From Candidatus Nanopelagicaceae bacterium (GTDB lineage: Bacteria > Actinomycetota > Actinomycetes > Nanopelagicales > Nanopelagicaceae): 64,000 nt of DNA. Made by a program: the position numbers and the translations under genes. Positions 9,533 through 18,903 of this stretch are shown here, piece after piece. Position 1 is the stretch's first letter. Each line of letters begins with the position of its first letter. Location of the stretch: positions 1 to 64,000 of the forward strand of contig SHVK01000002.1 of NCBI GenBank assembly GCA_009694285.1. The letters run 5' to 3'. The notes below the pieces were generated by a model. It was not told the DNA's origin. It saw only the letters and a list, made by a program, of their open reading frames with translations, and did not search any database.

Positions 9533-9958
9533 ATGACTGCTATGGAGCGCACCTTAATTCTCGTTAAGCCAGATGGAGTACGTCGGGCATTAGTCGGCGA
9601 AGTAATTTCCCGGATTGAATCCAAGGGATATCAGATCACTGATTTGAAGTTGATGAGTGCAACTCGTGCGTTACTCGAAGAGCATTATGCAGAACATAAA
9701 GGCAAACCTTTTTTTGAGCCTTTAGTTGAATTCATGCTTTCCGGTCCAATTGTTGCAATGGTCGCAGAAGGAGAACGGGTAATTGAAGGTTTCCGTTCAC
9801 TTGCTGGAGTTACTGATCCAACCGTTGCGGCCCCGGGAAGTATTCGTGGAGATTTAGCTCGCGACCAAGGAACAAAAGTTGTTCAAAATTTAGTGCACGG
9901 ATCTGATTCGCCAGAATCAGCAAATCGAGAAATAGCAATTTTCTTTGGAGGAAAATAA
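9533..9958 (+). CDS. ndk: Nucleoside-diphosphate kinase
   Basis: Transfers the gamma phosphate of NTPs to NDPs through a phosphohistidine. At 141 residues it is of normal length. The N-terminal strand reads [11 protein letters not shown] and the active-site histidine is H122 in NLVHGSDS. The family core starts at the internal ATG (residue 4), so the first three residues are optional. It ends two bases before mreB, and the GGAGG of mreB lies inside its last codons. Confidence 0.96.
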   Translation: MTAMERTLILVKPDGVRRALVGEVISRIESKGYQITDLKLMSATRALLEEHYAEHKGKPFFEPLVEFMLSGPIVAMVAEGERVIEGFRSLAGVTDPTVAAPGSIRGDLARDQGTKVVQNLVHGSDSPESANREIAIFFGGK

Positions 9959-9960
9959 TA

Positions 9961-10992
9961 ATGGCGGCTAACTTATCTTTCATGGGTCGCGATATGGCGA
10001 TTGATTTAGGAACTGCAAACACTTTGGTTTACGTACGTGGACGTGGAATTGTTTTAAATGAGCCAAGTGTTGTGGCAATTAATCAAACCACTGGTGGAAT
10101 TCTTGCTGTTGGAATTGAAGCTAAGAAAATGATTGGACGTACCCCCGGAAATATTGTGGCAATTCGCCCGCTAAAAGATGGCGTGATCTCTGATTTTGAT
10201 ACAACTGAGCGGATGTTGCGTTACTTCATTCAAAAAGTGCATAAACGTCGCCACTTTGCCAAGCCTCGACTAGTTGTTTGCGTGCCATCTGGAATTACCG
10301 GAGTCGAACAAAGGGCGGTTAAAGATGCTGGCTATGCCGCCGGCGCTCGCAAGGTTTACATAATTGAAGAGCCAATGGCTGCTGCAATTGGAGCCGGTCT
10401 TCCGATCCATGAGCCAACTGGAAATATGGTTGTTGATATCGGTGGAGGAACTACTGAAATCGCAGTTATCTCACTCGGTGGAATTGTTGCTGTCCAATCA
10501 ATTCGAGTTGGTGGCGATGAGTTAGACCAAGCGATTATTGCTTGGGTGAAACGTGAATACTCATTATTGCTAGGTGAGAGTACTGCAGAACAAATAAAGA
10601 TATCTATTGGATCTGCTTTCCCAAGTGCTGGTGAACCAGATGCTGAAATTCGCGGTCGCGATTTAGTATCAGGACTTCCCAAAACAATTTTGGTTACTGC
10701 AGAAGAGATTCGTAAAGCGATTGAAGAACCAGTTTCTCGAATTATCGAAGCGGTAAAAAGTACACTTGATACCTGTCCTCCAGAATTGTCTGGCGACATC
10801 ATGGATCGCGGAATCGTACTTACTGGCGGTGGAGCGTTGCTTCATGGGATAGATGAACGTCTGCGCCACGAGACTGGTATCGCAGTCAATATTGCAGAGA
10901 ATCCTTTACATGCAGTTGTAATGGGTACCGGAAGATGTATCGAAGAGTTTGAAGCTCTCGAGAAAGTTCTTATCTCCGAACCGCGTCGATGA
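9961..10992 (+). CDS. mreB: Rod shape-determining protein MreB
   Basis: Bacterial actin homologue that organises lateral wall synthesis on the inner face of the membrane. The 343-residue protein begins with the actin phosphate-1 loop (AIDLGTANT) and contains the phosphate-2 motif [12 protein letters not shown] and the adenosine motif [12 protein letters not shown]. Start chosen at the ATG following GGAGGAAAATAATA. It heads the mreB-mreC-mreD-mrdA-rodA block, the elongasome set; presence of the full set predicts rod-like or at least elongating growth. Confidence 0.97.
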   Translation: MAANLSFMGRDMAIDLGTANTLVYVRGRGIVLNEPSVVAINQTTGGILAVGIEAKKMIGRTPGNIVAIRPLKDGVISDFDTTERMLRYFIQKVHKRRHFAKPRLVVCVPSGITGVEQRAVKDAGYAAGARKVYIIEEPMAAAIGAGLPIHEPTGNMVVDIGGGTTEIAVISLGGIVAVQSIRVGGDELDQAIIAWVKREYSLLLGESTAEQIKISIGSAFPSAGEPDAEIRGRDLVSGLPKTILVTAEEIRKAIEEPVSRIIEAVKSTLDTCPPELSGDIMDRGIVLTGGGALLHGIDERLRHETGIAVNIAENPLHAVVMGTGRCIEEFEALEKVLISEPRR

Positions 10993-11025
10993 CATCCTGT
11001 GGTTTGAAAAGTACGCAAAATTTAG

Positions 11026-11037
11026 TGAGGTGAGAAC
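11026..11037 (+). promoter_or_regulatory. Ribosome-binding site that decides the mreC start
   Basis: TGAGGTGAG (11026-11034) is the only purine-rich ribosome site ahead of the conserved MreC coding sequence. With seven bases between GAGG and 11038 it points to an ATC codon as initiator. Confidence 0.5.
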
Positions 11038-11979
11038 ATCGGCAATGATAAGGCTCGTTCACGCTTTTTCTTAAGCGCACTTCTGATCACTTCTCTTCTT
11101 TTGATTACCTTAGATTTGCGTGGAAATTTACCAAGTGAAGGATTACGAAAAGTTTCAGCAACCGTTAGTTCGCCGTTCCAAAGTGTTTTTAATTCAATTT
11201 ATCGCCCCATAAGTACATTTACTGGAGATATATTTAGTTTAGGACGCACTCGCAATAAAATTTCAAATTTACAAAAAGATAACGCGGCGCTTAAAGAAGA
11301 GTTAAGTCGAAAAAATGCCATCACAAATGAAGTTAAAGATTTAAAATCAGTCCTTGATTTGGCTGGGGCGGGTAGATACAAAATTGTGCCAGCTCGAATT
11401 ATCGCAGTCGGCTCGGCTGCAAGTTTTTCACGCACAATTCAATTAGATGTTGGCAGCGCAGATGGAATTAAAAAAGATATGTCAATTATCGCAGGAGGCG
11501 GTTTAGTTGCCCGCATCCTTTCAGTAGCGCAAAGTACATCTATTGCATTACTTATGGATGATGAAACTTTTAAAGTAGGCGTAAGGCTGGAAAGTTCTGG
11601 AACGTCAGGTGTTGTAAGTGGTACCGGAGGAAGTGATCTCGAATTAATTTTGCTTGATTCAACCTCTGATTTGCGTGTAGGGCAGAGAGTTGTTGCTCGC
11701 GGAAGTGTAAACAGTCAACCTTTTTTACCGGGAGTCCCGGTTGGAGTGATTACGCAAGTTAATCAAATCGCAGGTGCGCTTACTAAGAGCGCTGTGGTCA
11801 AACCTTTTGTTGATTTAAATCGGATTTCAGTTGTTGCGGTAATCGTAAGTAAAGGGAAAACCGATCCACGAGATGCGCTACTTCCAGCACCACCGAAACC
11901 AATCCCAACTCCGACTGTGACCGTATTTGTTACTCCTACTCCAGCGCCAACTCCAAGTAGTTCAGATGCGACGCAGTAA
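11038..11979 (+). CDS. mreC: Cell shape-determining protein MreC, apparent ATC start
   Basis: Periplasmic-side scaffold of the elongasome: an N-terminal transmembrane helix, a coiled coil (about residues 65-105) and a beta-rich C-terminal domain, then a Pro/Thr-rich tail. Coding sense clearly begins before the transmembrane helix, but the frame holds no ATG, GTG or TTG between the in-frame TGA at 11026 and the TTG at 11101, which lies inside that helix. A good GAGG ribosome site at 11027-11030 is spaced correctly for the ATC at 11038, giving 313 residues. The start at 11101 would delete half the membrane anchor. The gene is certain; the start is inferred and may hide a sequencing error. Confidence 0.85.
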   Translation: MGNDKARSRFFLSALLITSLLLITLDLRGNLPSEGLRKVSATVSSPFQSVFNSIYRPISTFTGDIFSLGRTRNKISNLQKDNAALKEELSRKNAITNEVKDLKSVLDLAGAGRYKIVPARIIAVGSAASFSRTIQLDVGSADGIKKDMSIIAGGGLVARILSVAQSTSIALLMDDETFKVGVRLESSGTSGVVSGTGGSDLELILLDSTSDLRVGQRVVARGSVNSQPFLPGVPVGVITQVNQIAGALTKSAVVKPFVDLNRISVVAVIVSKGKTDPRDALLPAPPKPIPTPTVTVFVTPTPAPTPSSSDATQ

Positions 11980-12492
11980 ATGACAAAAAGTTTATTTTTT
12001 GTCATTTCAGCAAGTGTTATTTTAACTTTTCAAGAGGTGGTTATTTCTCGCATTGCTTTTCCATTTGCAAATCCATCAATCTTTTTGATTTTTGTTATCT
12101 CTTGGGCATTTCTTGAGGATCAATGGCTTGCTGCATTGCAAGGATTTCTTGCCGGCTTTATTTTAGACATTTCTCCATTATCGGTTGGAGTGATCGGCCA
12201 TTGGGCTTTTGTGCTTGCTGCTGTTTCTTACGGAGTTTCCGAATTGGGAGTGCAATTACGCGGAAGTAGAAGATCCCCATTGACATTGACAGTTGTGGTT
12301 ACTGCGGGCATATTTTTCACATTAGTATTTTTCGTCATCTCGGGCGCATTAATTAGTTTAAATCAAGGATATGGTTTTACGCAGACTGTTCCAGGGGTTG
12401 TGTTTTGGTCTTTAGTATTTACACCGTTAATTTCACCATTGATAATTAAATTAAAAAGAGTTGCCGATGGCGTAGGTACATCAGTTGAGTGA
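11980..12492 (+). CDS. mreD: Rod shape-determining protein MreD
   Basis: Small integral membrane protein of the elongasome, 170 residues with about five hydrophobic segments. It has little sequence conservation in general; the call rests on position directly after mreC (ATG immediately after its stop), size and hydropathy, plus the FLEDQWLAALQGFLAGFILD stretch typical of MreD. It overlaps the mrdA start by eight bases. Confidence 0.88.
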   Translation: MTKSLFFVISASVILTFQEVVISRIAFPFANPSIFLIFVISWAFLEDQWLAALQGFLAGFILDISPLSVGVIGHWAFVLAAVSYGVSELGVQLRGSRRSPLTLTVVVTAGIFFTLVFFVISGALISLNQGYGFTQTVPGVVFWSLVFTPLISPLIIKLKRVADGVGTSVE

Positions 12493-14593
12493 GCGCTCCC
12501 GTTTATCACTGATAGTTATTCAAATATTTTTATTCTCTTTAATGATCGCACTTGCTGGCAGACTTTTCTACCTTCAAGTCGCGGCAGCGCCTAAATACAA
12601 AACAGCAGCGCTTGAGATTCAGAGTCGAAATATAGTAACTCCTGCAATTCGAGGAATGATTCTTGATAGCAGTGGGAAGCCACTTGCGGTAAATCAAGTA
12701 GGTTTGGTAATAACAGTAGATCGATCAAAAATTGATGGCTTGGAAGACAAAGGTGAGTCAGTTCTTCGCAAACTAGCCAAGACCTTGAAAGTTGATTACC
12801 CAAGCCTTTACGGAAAAACGCGGCTATGTGGTGAAAAAATTGCACCAGAATTGACTGGGAAAGCCCGTTGTTGGAATGGTTCTAGATACCAACCAATTCC
12901 AGTCACATTAACGGCAACTGAAGATATAGCGTTGCAAATTGCCGAACATAGTGAAATCTATTTTGGCGTAGAAGCCAGCCCGCAGGGATTTCGTTTTTAT
13001 CCTGCTCCAGATGGCTCAAACTCAGCACACGTCCTTGGATATGTTGGTCCCGTCAGTGAGAAAGATTTACTTAAAAAACGTGATCGCCCGCTATTTGTAA
13101 ATGAAGTTTTGGGTAAAGCCGGACTTGAATATCAATACGATGATTTACTTCGCGGAACACCTGGAGTAAAAACAATTGTGGTGGACAGGCGCGAAGCCGC
13201 AACAAGTGTGCTTAAAGAAAATCCACCGATTTCTGGCGATCATTTAGTAACTAGCATCGATGCAAAGCTGCAAGCTGTTGTGGAGGAGCAGTTGCTTGCT
13301 GCGATCGCGCGGGCTCGTGAGGGAAGCGTTGATAAAAAAGGAGCACGCAAGGCTGACTCGGGAGCAGCGATAGTCATGGATGTTAAAACCGGGCGCATAT
13401 TAGCGATGGCCTCTTACCCAACTTATGATCCGAATATTTGGGAGAATGGAATCTCACAAAAGCAAGCAACTGATTTATATAGTGATGCAAAATCTGTTCC
13501 TGCACTTTCACGGGCCTTACAAGGGACCTTTGCACCTGCTTCTACATTTAAAGTCGTTTCGGTTGTGGCCGCAGATCGCGCGGGGTATGACTTAAATGGT
13601 ACTTACGATTGTCCAGCACAGTTCAAAGTAGGAAATCGCATCTTTAAAAATTACGAAAGCAAAGGCGTTGGTTTAGTAAAATTACAACAAGGAATTGCAA
13701 TCTCTTGTGACACACTTTGGTACAAAATCGCTTTTGATGAATGGCTAAAAGATGGTGGGTTGAAACCTAAAAGTGGAGCAAAAAATTATTTCTATACCGC
13801 AGCAAAGGATTTTGGAATTGGGAAAAAAACTGGGATTGATTTACCTTCTGAATCTAGTGGCCGTTTAGCAGATCGCCAATGGCGGGCGAATTGGTACGAA
13901 CGGAATAAAAATTACTTCTGCGATTATCAAAGACGCGCCACTAAAGCTCAATTAACTCCATACTTGATTGCAATAGCAAAAGAAAATTGTGTAGATGGCG
14001 ACAAAGTTCGTGCGGGTGATGCTGTTAACTTTGCAATTGGTCAAGGAGATACAACCATGACGCCGCTACAAATGGTACAAATATATGCAGCGCTTGCTAA
14101 TGGGGGAACAGTTTGGAAACCAACGGTAGCTTGGGGAGTAGTCACGCCTGCCGGCGAGAAAGTGCGAGAGATAACTCCAGAAAAAATTGGAAAATTACCT
14201 ATCTCTAAAAAAACTTTAACTTTCTTAAACAGGGCTTTGCGTTCGGTAATCACAGACGGAACGGCAAAATGGCGTTTTGATGGCATGCCAGTTGCCATAA
14301 GTGCAAAAACCGGAACAGGTGAGGTTTACGGTAAAAATTTAGATGGATCAGCAAAAGATACGACCTCATGGCTCGCCTCTTATGGTCCAACTGAAAAACC
14401 AAAATACGCTGTTGTAATGATGGTAAGTCAAGGAGGAACGGGCTCTGGTACCTCTGGACCATCTGTACGGAAAATCTATGAAGCAATTTTTGGTATTCAA
14501 GGATCCAAAATTGATAGCACCACAGCGATTTTCCCCTCAGGGCCACCAAGAGTTATTCCATTGCGGATTATTCCTAATGTGAGCGCAAAATGA
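12485..14593 (+). CDS. mrdA: Penicillin-binding protein 2 (elongation transpeptidase)
   Basis: Class B PBP that crosslinks peptidoglycan during lateral growth with RodA. The 702-residue protein has an N-terminal membrane anchor (about residues 9-28), a dimerisation domain, and a transpeptidase domain with S353-T-F-K, S407-C-D and K608-T-G motifs in the right order. The start is TTG within the end of mreD; no ATG or GTG suits the conserved N-terminus better. It overlaps rodA by four bases (ATGA). Cotranscription with mreBCD is nearly certain. Confidence 0.95.
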   Translation: MSERSRLSLIVIQIFLFSLMIALAGRLFYLQVAAAPKYKTAALEIQSRNIVTPAIRGMILDSSGKPLAVNQVGLVITVDRSKIDGLEDKGESVLRKLAKTLKVDYPSLYGKTRLCGEKIAPELTGKARCWNGSRYQPIPVTLTATEDIALQIAEHSEIYFGVEASPQGFRFYPAPDGSNSAHVLGYVGPVSEKDLLKKRDRPLFVNEVLGKAGLEYQYDDLLRGTPGVKTIVVDRREAATSVLKENPPISGDHLVTSIDAKLQAVVEEQLLAAIARAREGSVDKKGARKADSGAAIVMDVKTGRILAMASYPTYDPNIWENGISQKQATDLYSDAKSVPALSRALQGTFAPASTFKVVSVVAADRAGYDLNGTYDCPAQFKVGNRIFKNYESKGVGLVKLQQGIAISCDTLWYKIAFDEWLKDGGLKPKSGAKNYFYTAAKDFGIGKKTGIDLPSESSGRLADRQWRANWYERNKNYFCDYQRRATKAQLTPYLIAIAKENCVDGDKVRAGDAVNFAIGQGDTTMTPLQMVQIYAALANGGTVWKPTVAWGVVTPAGEKVREITPEKIGKLPISKKTLTFLNRALRSVITDGTAKWRFDGMPVAISAKTGTGEVYGKNLDGSAKDTTSWLASYGPTEKPKYAVVMMVSQGGTGSGTSGPSVRKIYEAIFGIQGSKIDSTTAIFPSGPPRVIPLRIIPNVSAK

Positions 14594-15711
14594 AAAATAT
14601 TCGATTGCTGAGAGACAGATTTGATTTGCCATTATTGGTAGCAACTTCACTCTTATTGGGAATTGGCGTCTTGTTGGTTTACGCGGCAACGCGAGATTGG
14701 TATGCCTCAGCAGGAGAAGATCCACAATTTTATTTAAAGCGGCAGATTTTAAATATAATTATTGGATTGCTACTTGCTGCCGGTGCGATGTCAATAGATT
14801 ATCGATTGCTTCGCGCCTATACCCCTATCCTGTGGGGATTATCAGTTATCGGATTAATCGCAGTCCTAATTCCAGCTTTTGGTGACTCCGTTAATGGTGC
14901 ACGTGCATGGATTGCACTTCCTGGCGGATTACAAATTCAACCAGCAGAGTTTGCAAAGATTGCAATAATCGTAGGAATGTCGATGATTTTGGCTGAAAAG
15001 CGCGAAGGATCGCAAGACCCAACATCGTTAGATGTATTGCAATCTCTTGCTGTTGCTGCAATTCCATTGCTGCTGATCGTTGCACAGCCAGACCTTGGTA
15101 CTACCGTAATTATTAGTGCAGCAGTTGTAACAATTATTGCAGCATCTGGTGCGCAAACTCGCTGGCCCATTGGACTTTTATCTTTAAGCGCCATTGGTGC
15201 CTATGTTGTAATAAGAATTGGTGTGCTAGATGAATATCAATTAAAGCGATTGCAATCATTTGTTGATCCAACTGCTGATCCGCAAAGTTCTGGATATCAA
15301 TTGCGCCAAGCCCGCATCACAATTGGTTCAGGTGGATTTTTCGGAAAAGGTTTGTTTAACGGACCACAAACAAATGGACGATTTGTTCCTGAACAACACA
15401 CCGATTTTATCTTCACAGTTGCGGGCGAAGAGTTGGGTTTTCTCGGTTGTATTTTCATTCTTGTTCTTTACTCAATCATTTTGTGGAGAGCGCTCGTCAT
15501 TGCCAGAAGATCAAATGACATCTTTGGTCGATTAGTCTGTATCGGGGTAATGGCATGGTTTGGTTTCCAGATCTTTGAAAATATCGGGATGGCGGTAGGC
15601 CTAGCTCCGATGACTGGGGTCCCGCTGCCCTTCCTCTCATATGGTGGATCGAGCATGTTTGCCACCCTCATGGCGGTTGGATTATTACTAAACGTTCACT
15701 CAAGACGGTAA
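14590..15711 (+). CDS. rodA: Peptidoglycan glycosyltransferase RodA
   Basis: SEDS-family polymerase that makes glycan strands from lipid II, partnered with PBP2. 373 residues with about ten membrane segments; the extracellular loop with GWxxxxTxxGxQ-type character appears as NGARAWIALPGGLQIQPAEF, containing the conserved E/D region, and the C-terminal GVPLPFLSYGGSS signature is present. FtsW is the alternative, but the mrdA neighbour and the mre block favour RodA. Last gene of the elongasome operon. Confidence 0.94.
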   Translation: MKNIRLLRDRFDLPLLVATSLLLGIGVLLVYAATRDWYASAGEDPQFYLKRQILNIIIGLLLAAGAMSIDYRLLRAYTPILWGLSVIGLIAVLIPAFGDSVNGARAWIALPGGLQIQPAEFAKIAIIVGMSMILAEKREGSQDPTSLDVLQSLAVAAIPLLLIVAQPDLGTTVIISAAVVTIIAASGAQTRWPIGLLSLSAIGAYVVIRIGVLDEYQLKRLQSFVDPTADPQSSGYQLRQARITIGSGGFFGKGLFNGPQTNGRFVPEQHTDFIFTVAGEELGFLGCIFILVLYSIILWRALVIARRSNDIFGRLVCIGVMAWFGFQIFENIGMAVGLAPMTGVPLPFLSYGGSSMFATLMAVGLLLNVHSRR

Positions 15712-15776
15712 ACCTCTGCCATACTGGTACCTGCGCTGCCGGGATTGGCCCTAAATCAATCTGCTGGCGCGCGACC

Positions 15777-15821
15777 CCCGGAAGCTTCCGGGCCACAGGC
15801 TTCGTTCTGTTAATTCAGAAC
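15777..15821 (+). promoter_or_regulatory. Two hairpins in the rodA-rne spacer (putative rne leader)
   Basis: A perfect 16-base palindrome CCCGGAAGCTTCCGGG (15777-15792) is followed by a second hairpin, GTTCTG-TTAATT-CAGAAC (15804-15821). Neither is followed by a T-run, so they do not look like terminators. They would sit in the 5' leader of the RNase E/G gene; RNase E in enterobacteria autoregulates through its leader, and a similar role here is inference. No promoter could be placed confidently in the 15712-15867 spacer. Confidence 0.45.
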
Positions 15822-15867
15822 ATTAGAAAAGTGTTTCAATTATTTGGAGCACGTGAGAGTTGATGTC

Positions 15868-18171
15868 ATGGCTGCAACGCCACGTAAAGGCGGGTCTAAG
15901 AAGATCACACCTTCCACCCTTAAACCAGCTGGCAAAGCTGGCAAAGCTGGCAAAGCTGGCAAACTTGAAAAAGTTGAAAAAGTTGAAAAAGCTGTTCCGG
16001 TTAAGAATAGTGCTATTAAAAAAGCAGTCACTCCGGTTGGCACCAGCAGCGCAGCAGCGCCGGTAAAGGCGAAGAAAGCCAGCGCGGCAGTTCCGGTTCC
16101 GTTATTTCAAGCCCCAACCAAAGCAAAGAGTGCACCTAAAAAAATCAGTGCTGTCGGTGCAACCAGTGCAGTAAATAGCGTTGATAGCAATGAGGTTTCC
16201 GAAAAAGTTAAAGGAAGTACCGAGCGTTCTCGCAGCGGACGTACCCGCGGAAGTCGTGGTGGTCGCGGACGTGGTCGCGGACGTAATGAAGAAAGCCAAG
16301 TCGAGTCAGAGTCAACTGCTGCAGAAGCAGATGAAGAAAATTTCGAAGGCGGGGTTCATCGCCGCCGCCGTCGAGTTGTCGGTGCAGATGTAGAAGGTGC
16401 AGCAGGTCAGACTGTCGATGAAGATGGTGTTGTCACAACTATTCGTGTTCGTGAACCGCGGGAACGCAAAGTTCCAGTCACGCGTGTTGATGCAAAAAGA
16501 GATCGGGATTCTCGCGACGGTCGTGTTCGAAGCAGCCGCAATTCGCGTGATCGCAATGACAAAAATGATCGCGGAGACCGGAATGATCGACATGAACGTC
16601 ATGATCGCCGACGTACGCCAGTTATTACCGAAGCCGAGTTTTTAGCCCGCCGTGAATCAGTTGATCGCGTAATGCTTGTTCGTCAAAGTGGAGACAGAAC
16701 TCAGATCGCAGTTCTTGAAGATAATATTTTAGTTGAGCATTATGTAAATAGAAATACAAATGCATCTTACGTGGGAAACGTTTACTTGGGTCGCGTTCAA
16801 AATGTGCTGCCAAGTATGGAAGCAGCATTTGTTGACATTGGGAAAGGCCGCAACGCAGTTTTGTATGCGGGAGAAGTGAATTGGGATGCGGCTGGATTAG
16901 CTGATGGAACTCCACGCAAAATCGAGACTGCATTAAAAAGTGGGCAACCGGTACTTGTGCAAGTTACTAAAGATCCAATTGGTCAAAAAGGTGCTCGTTT
17001 AACCAGCCAAGTAAGTCTTCCTGGTCGGTATTTAGTTTATGTTCCTGGTGGCGGAATGAGCGGTATCAGTCGACGTCTTCCTGATCAAGAGCGCTCACGT
17101 CTTAAAGCAATTTTGGCAAACCTAGTCCCAGAAGAAGCGGGAGTTATTGTTCGCACCGCAGCAGAAGGTGCAACTGAAGAAGAATTAACTCGCGATGTAA
17201 CTCGATTACAAGCTCAATGGGAAGATATTGAGAAGAAAACAAATGACTCAAATGCAACCGCCCCATCATTGCTTTATGGAGAGCCTGATCTAAACATTCG
17301 CGTTGTTCGCGATATCTTCAATGAAGATTTTAATAAATTAATTGTTGAAGGTTCAGATGCTTGGGATGAAATTAATAATTATCTAGGCTTTGTTGCTCCT
17401 GATTTGTTAACTCGTCTTGAGAAATGGCACAAGAACACTGACATCTTTGCTGAGCACCGCATCGATGAGCAGTTAGCAAAGGGTCTTGATCGAAAAGTTT
17501 ATTTGCCATCAGGTGGATCGCTGGTAATTGATCGAACTGAAGCAATGGTGGTAGTAGATGTGAACACTGGAAAATTCATTGGCAAAGGCGGAAACCTTGA
17601 AGAGACTGTTACTAAGAATAATTTAGAAGCAGCCGAAGAGATCGCTCGCCAACTTCGTTTACGCGACTTAGGTGGAATTATCGTTGTTGACTTTATCGAC
17701 ATGATTCTTGAATCTAATCGAGATTTAGTATTGCGTCGCTTAACAGAATGTTTAGGTCGCGATCGAACTAAGCATCAGGTTGCTGAAGTGACATCACTTG
17801 GTTTAGTTCAGATGACCCGTAAACGTGTTGGACAAGGATTGATTGAAGCGTTCTCAACCACTTGCGAAAGTTGCAATGGTCGCGGAATCCATATCCATGT
17901 GGATCCAGTTCCGGTTTCACCAGAGAATTTACGCCGGGATGAAGTTGCTGCCACCCCTGGGGCTAGAGATGAAGATGAGGAAGAGCGAGCTAAGATTGCC
18001 GGAGATGAGGATGTTTTGATGGTGGCCGCTGCTGAACAAATCGAGCCAGAAACAGCTCCGGAAGGCGAAGTTGAACCTGGAATTGCTCCAGTTTCTCCAG
18101 TTTCTTCAGCCAGACGAGGTCGTCGCCGGGTTACCAGCGGCGGAATCATCACTCTGGGGGCCCAAGAATGA
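15868..18171 (+). CDS. rne: Ribonuclease E/G family endoribonuclease
   Basis: Single-strand endonuclease for mRNA decay and rRNA processing. 767 residues from ATG 15868: a disordered Lys/Ala then Arg-rich N-terminal extension (1-250), the S1 RNA-binding domain with LGRVQNVLPSMEAAFVDIG, the catalytic DNase-I-like domain with metal ligands D564 (VVDVNTGK) and D608 (VVDFIDM), and the Zn-link CESCNG near 670. An N-terminal rather than C-terminal unstructured extension is common in actinobacterial RNase E. Earlier starts TTG 15844 and GTG 15853 are open. Neighbouring rplU and rpmA are in the usual order. Confidence 0.93.
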   Translation: MAATPRKGGSKKITPSTLKPAGKAGKAGKAGKLEKVEKVEKAVPVKNSAIKKAVTPVGTSSAAAPVKAKKASAAVPVPLFQAPTKAKSAPKKISAVGATSAVNSVDSNEVSEKVKGSTERSRSGRTRGSRGGRGRGRGRNEESQVESESTAAEADEENFEGGVHRRRRRVVGADVEGAAGQTVDEDGVVTTIRVREPRERKVPVTRVDAKRDRDSRDGRVRSSRNSRDRNDKNDRGDRNDRHERHDRRRTPVITEAEFLARRESVDRVMLVRQSGDRTQIAVLEDNILVEHYVNRNTNASYVGNVYLGRVQNVLPSMEAAFVDIGKGRNAVLYAGEVNWDAAGLADGTPRKIETALKSGQPVLVQVTKDPIGQKGARLTSQVSLPGRYLVYVPGGGMSGISRRLPDQERSRLKAILANLVPEEAGVIVRTAAEGATEEELTRDVTRLQAQWEDIEKKTNDSNATAPSLLYGEPDLNIRVVRDIFNEDFNKLIVEGSDAWDEINNYLGFVAPDLLTRLEKWHKNTDIFAEHRIDEQLAKGLDRKVYLPSGGSLVIDRTEAMVVVDVNTGKFIGKGGNLEETVTKNNLEAAEEIARQLRLRDLGGIIVVDFIDMILESNRDLVLRRLTECLGRDRTKHQVAEVTSLGLVQMTRKRVGQGLIEAFSTTCESCNGRGIHIHVDPVPVSPENLRRDEVAATPGARDEDEEERAKIAGDEDVLMVAAAEQIEPETAPEGEVEPGIAPVSPVSSARRGRRRVTSGGIITLGAQE
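15928..15990 (+). repeat. Seven in-frame 9-bp tandem repeats in rne
   Basis: Four exact copies of GCTGGCAAA (15928-15963) are followed by three copies of [C/G]TTGAAAAA (15964-15990). They encode AGK x4 then LEK-VEK-VEK in the disordered, basic N-terminal tail of RNase E. Exact repetition at DNA level suggests recent expansion by slippage, and copy number may vary between strains. Confidence 0.9.
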
Positions 18172-18196
18172 GCCTGGCCGGGAAATTGATCTCAGT

Positions 18197-18226
18197 TTGA
18201 CCCAAAGGTGCGTGAATCCGTACCCT
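18197..18226 (+). promoter_or_regulatory. Promoter for rplU-rpmA
   Basis: TTGACC (18197-18202), an 18-base spacer and TACCCT (18221-18226) form a good housekeeping sigma promoter. Predicted start of transcription is near 18233, leaving a short leader with the GAGGAG ribosome site for rplU. Confidence 0.6.
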
Positions 18227-18254
18227 TAGCACTTCAATTAGAGGAGTTCCCATC

Positions 18255-18560
18255 GTGTATGCAATTGTTAAAGCTGGCGGCCGCCAGGAAAAAGTAGCGG
18301 TCGGCGACACCCTGCTCGTTGATCGGGTAGCTGCGGCTACCGGCACGACGCTTAGGTTGCAAGCTCTTTTGCTCGTCGATGGTGCAAAAGTTACAACAGA
18401 TACTGCCGGCATTAATGTCAGCGTCGAAGTTCTTGAAGAGATTAAAGGTCCAAAGATCGACATCCTTCGTTACAAGAGCAAGACCGGTTATCGCCGCCGC
18501 CAAGGTTTTCGGGCAAAATTAACTCGCGTTAAAGTCACATCCATCAACGGTGTGAAATAG
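18255..18560 (+). CDS. rplU: 50S ribosomal protein L21
   Basis: Large-subunit protein that binds 23S rRNA near L20. 101 residues, normal length. N-terminus [14 protein letters not shown] and the C-terminal [13 protein letters not shown] segment are characteristic. The GTG start follows GAGGAG at 18241-18246. rpmA follows 19 bases later and a strong terminator closes the pair. Confidence 0.97.
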   Translation: MYAIVKAGGRQEKVAVGDTLLVDRVAAATGTTLRLQALLLVDGAKVTTDTAGINVSVEVLEEIKGPKIDILRYKSKTGYRRRQGFRAKLTRVKVTSINGVK

Positions 18561-18579
18561 GAATTGGGGGAACTTTCAA

Positions 18580-18831
18580 ATGGCCAGTAAAAAGGGAGTT
18601 TCGTCAACACGTAACGGTCGCGATTCAAACGCGCAGTACCTAGGCGTAAAACGCTACGCAGGACAGATCGTCAAGAGTGGTGAAATTCTTATTCGCCAAC
18701 GTGGAACTCATTTTCACCCAGGATTAAATGTTGGCCGCGGCAAAGATGACACACTATTCGCACTTGCTGCAGGAATTGTTGAATTCGGACAAGCACGTGG
18801 CCGTCGCGTTGTAAAAGTTGTACCGCAATAA
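18580..18831 (+). CDS. rpmA: 50S ribosomal protein L27
   Basis: Large-subunit protein whose N-terminus reaches toward the peptidyl-transferase centre. 83 residues beginning [16 protein letters not shown], with the GGxxxxGxxxxR-type core represented by [25 protein letters not shown]. It lacks the long cleaved N-terminal extension found in Firmicutes. The ribosome site GGGGGA lies eight to nine bases upstream. Confidence 0.97.
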   Translation: MASKKGVSSTRNGRDSNAQYLGVKRYAGQIVKSGEILIRQRGTHFHPGLNVGRGKDDTLFALAAGIVEFGQARGRRVVKVVPQ

Positions 18832-18844
18832 ATTTACCCGTATT

Positions 18845-18878
18845 AAAAAAGCGGGTCCGATTACGGACCCGCTTTTTT
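18845..18878 (+). terminator. Intrinsic terminator after rpmA
   Basis: Nine-base-pair GC-rich stem GCGGGTCCG / CGGACCCGC with an ATTA loop (18851-18872), extended by A6/T6 arms and a T-run to 18878. It is the clearest rho-independent terminator in the window and ends the rplU-rpmA transcript; obgE must have its own promoter or be reached by read-through. Confidence 0.93.
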
Positions 18879-18903
18879 ATTTTCATGAGAAGGAGCGATC
18901 AAA

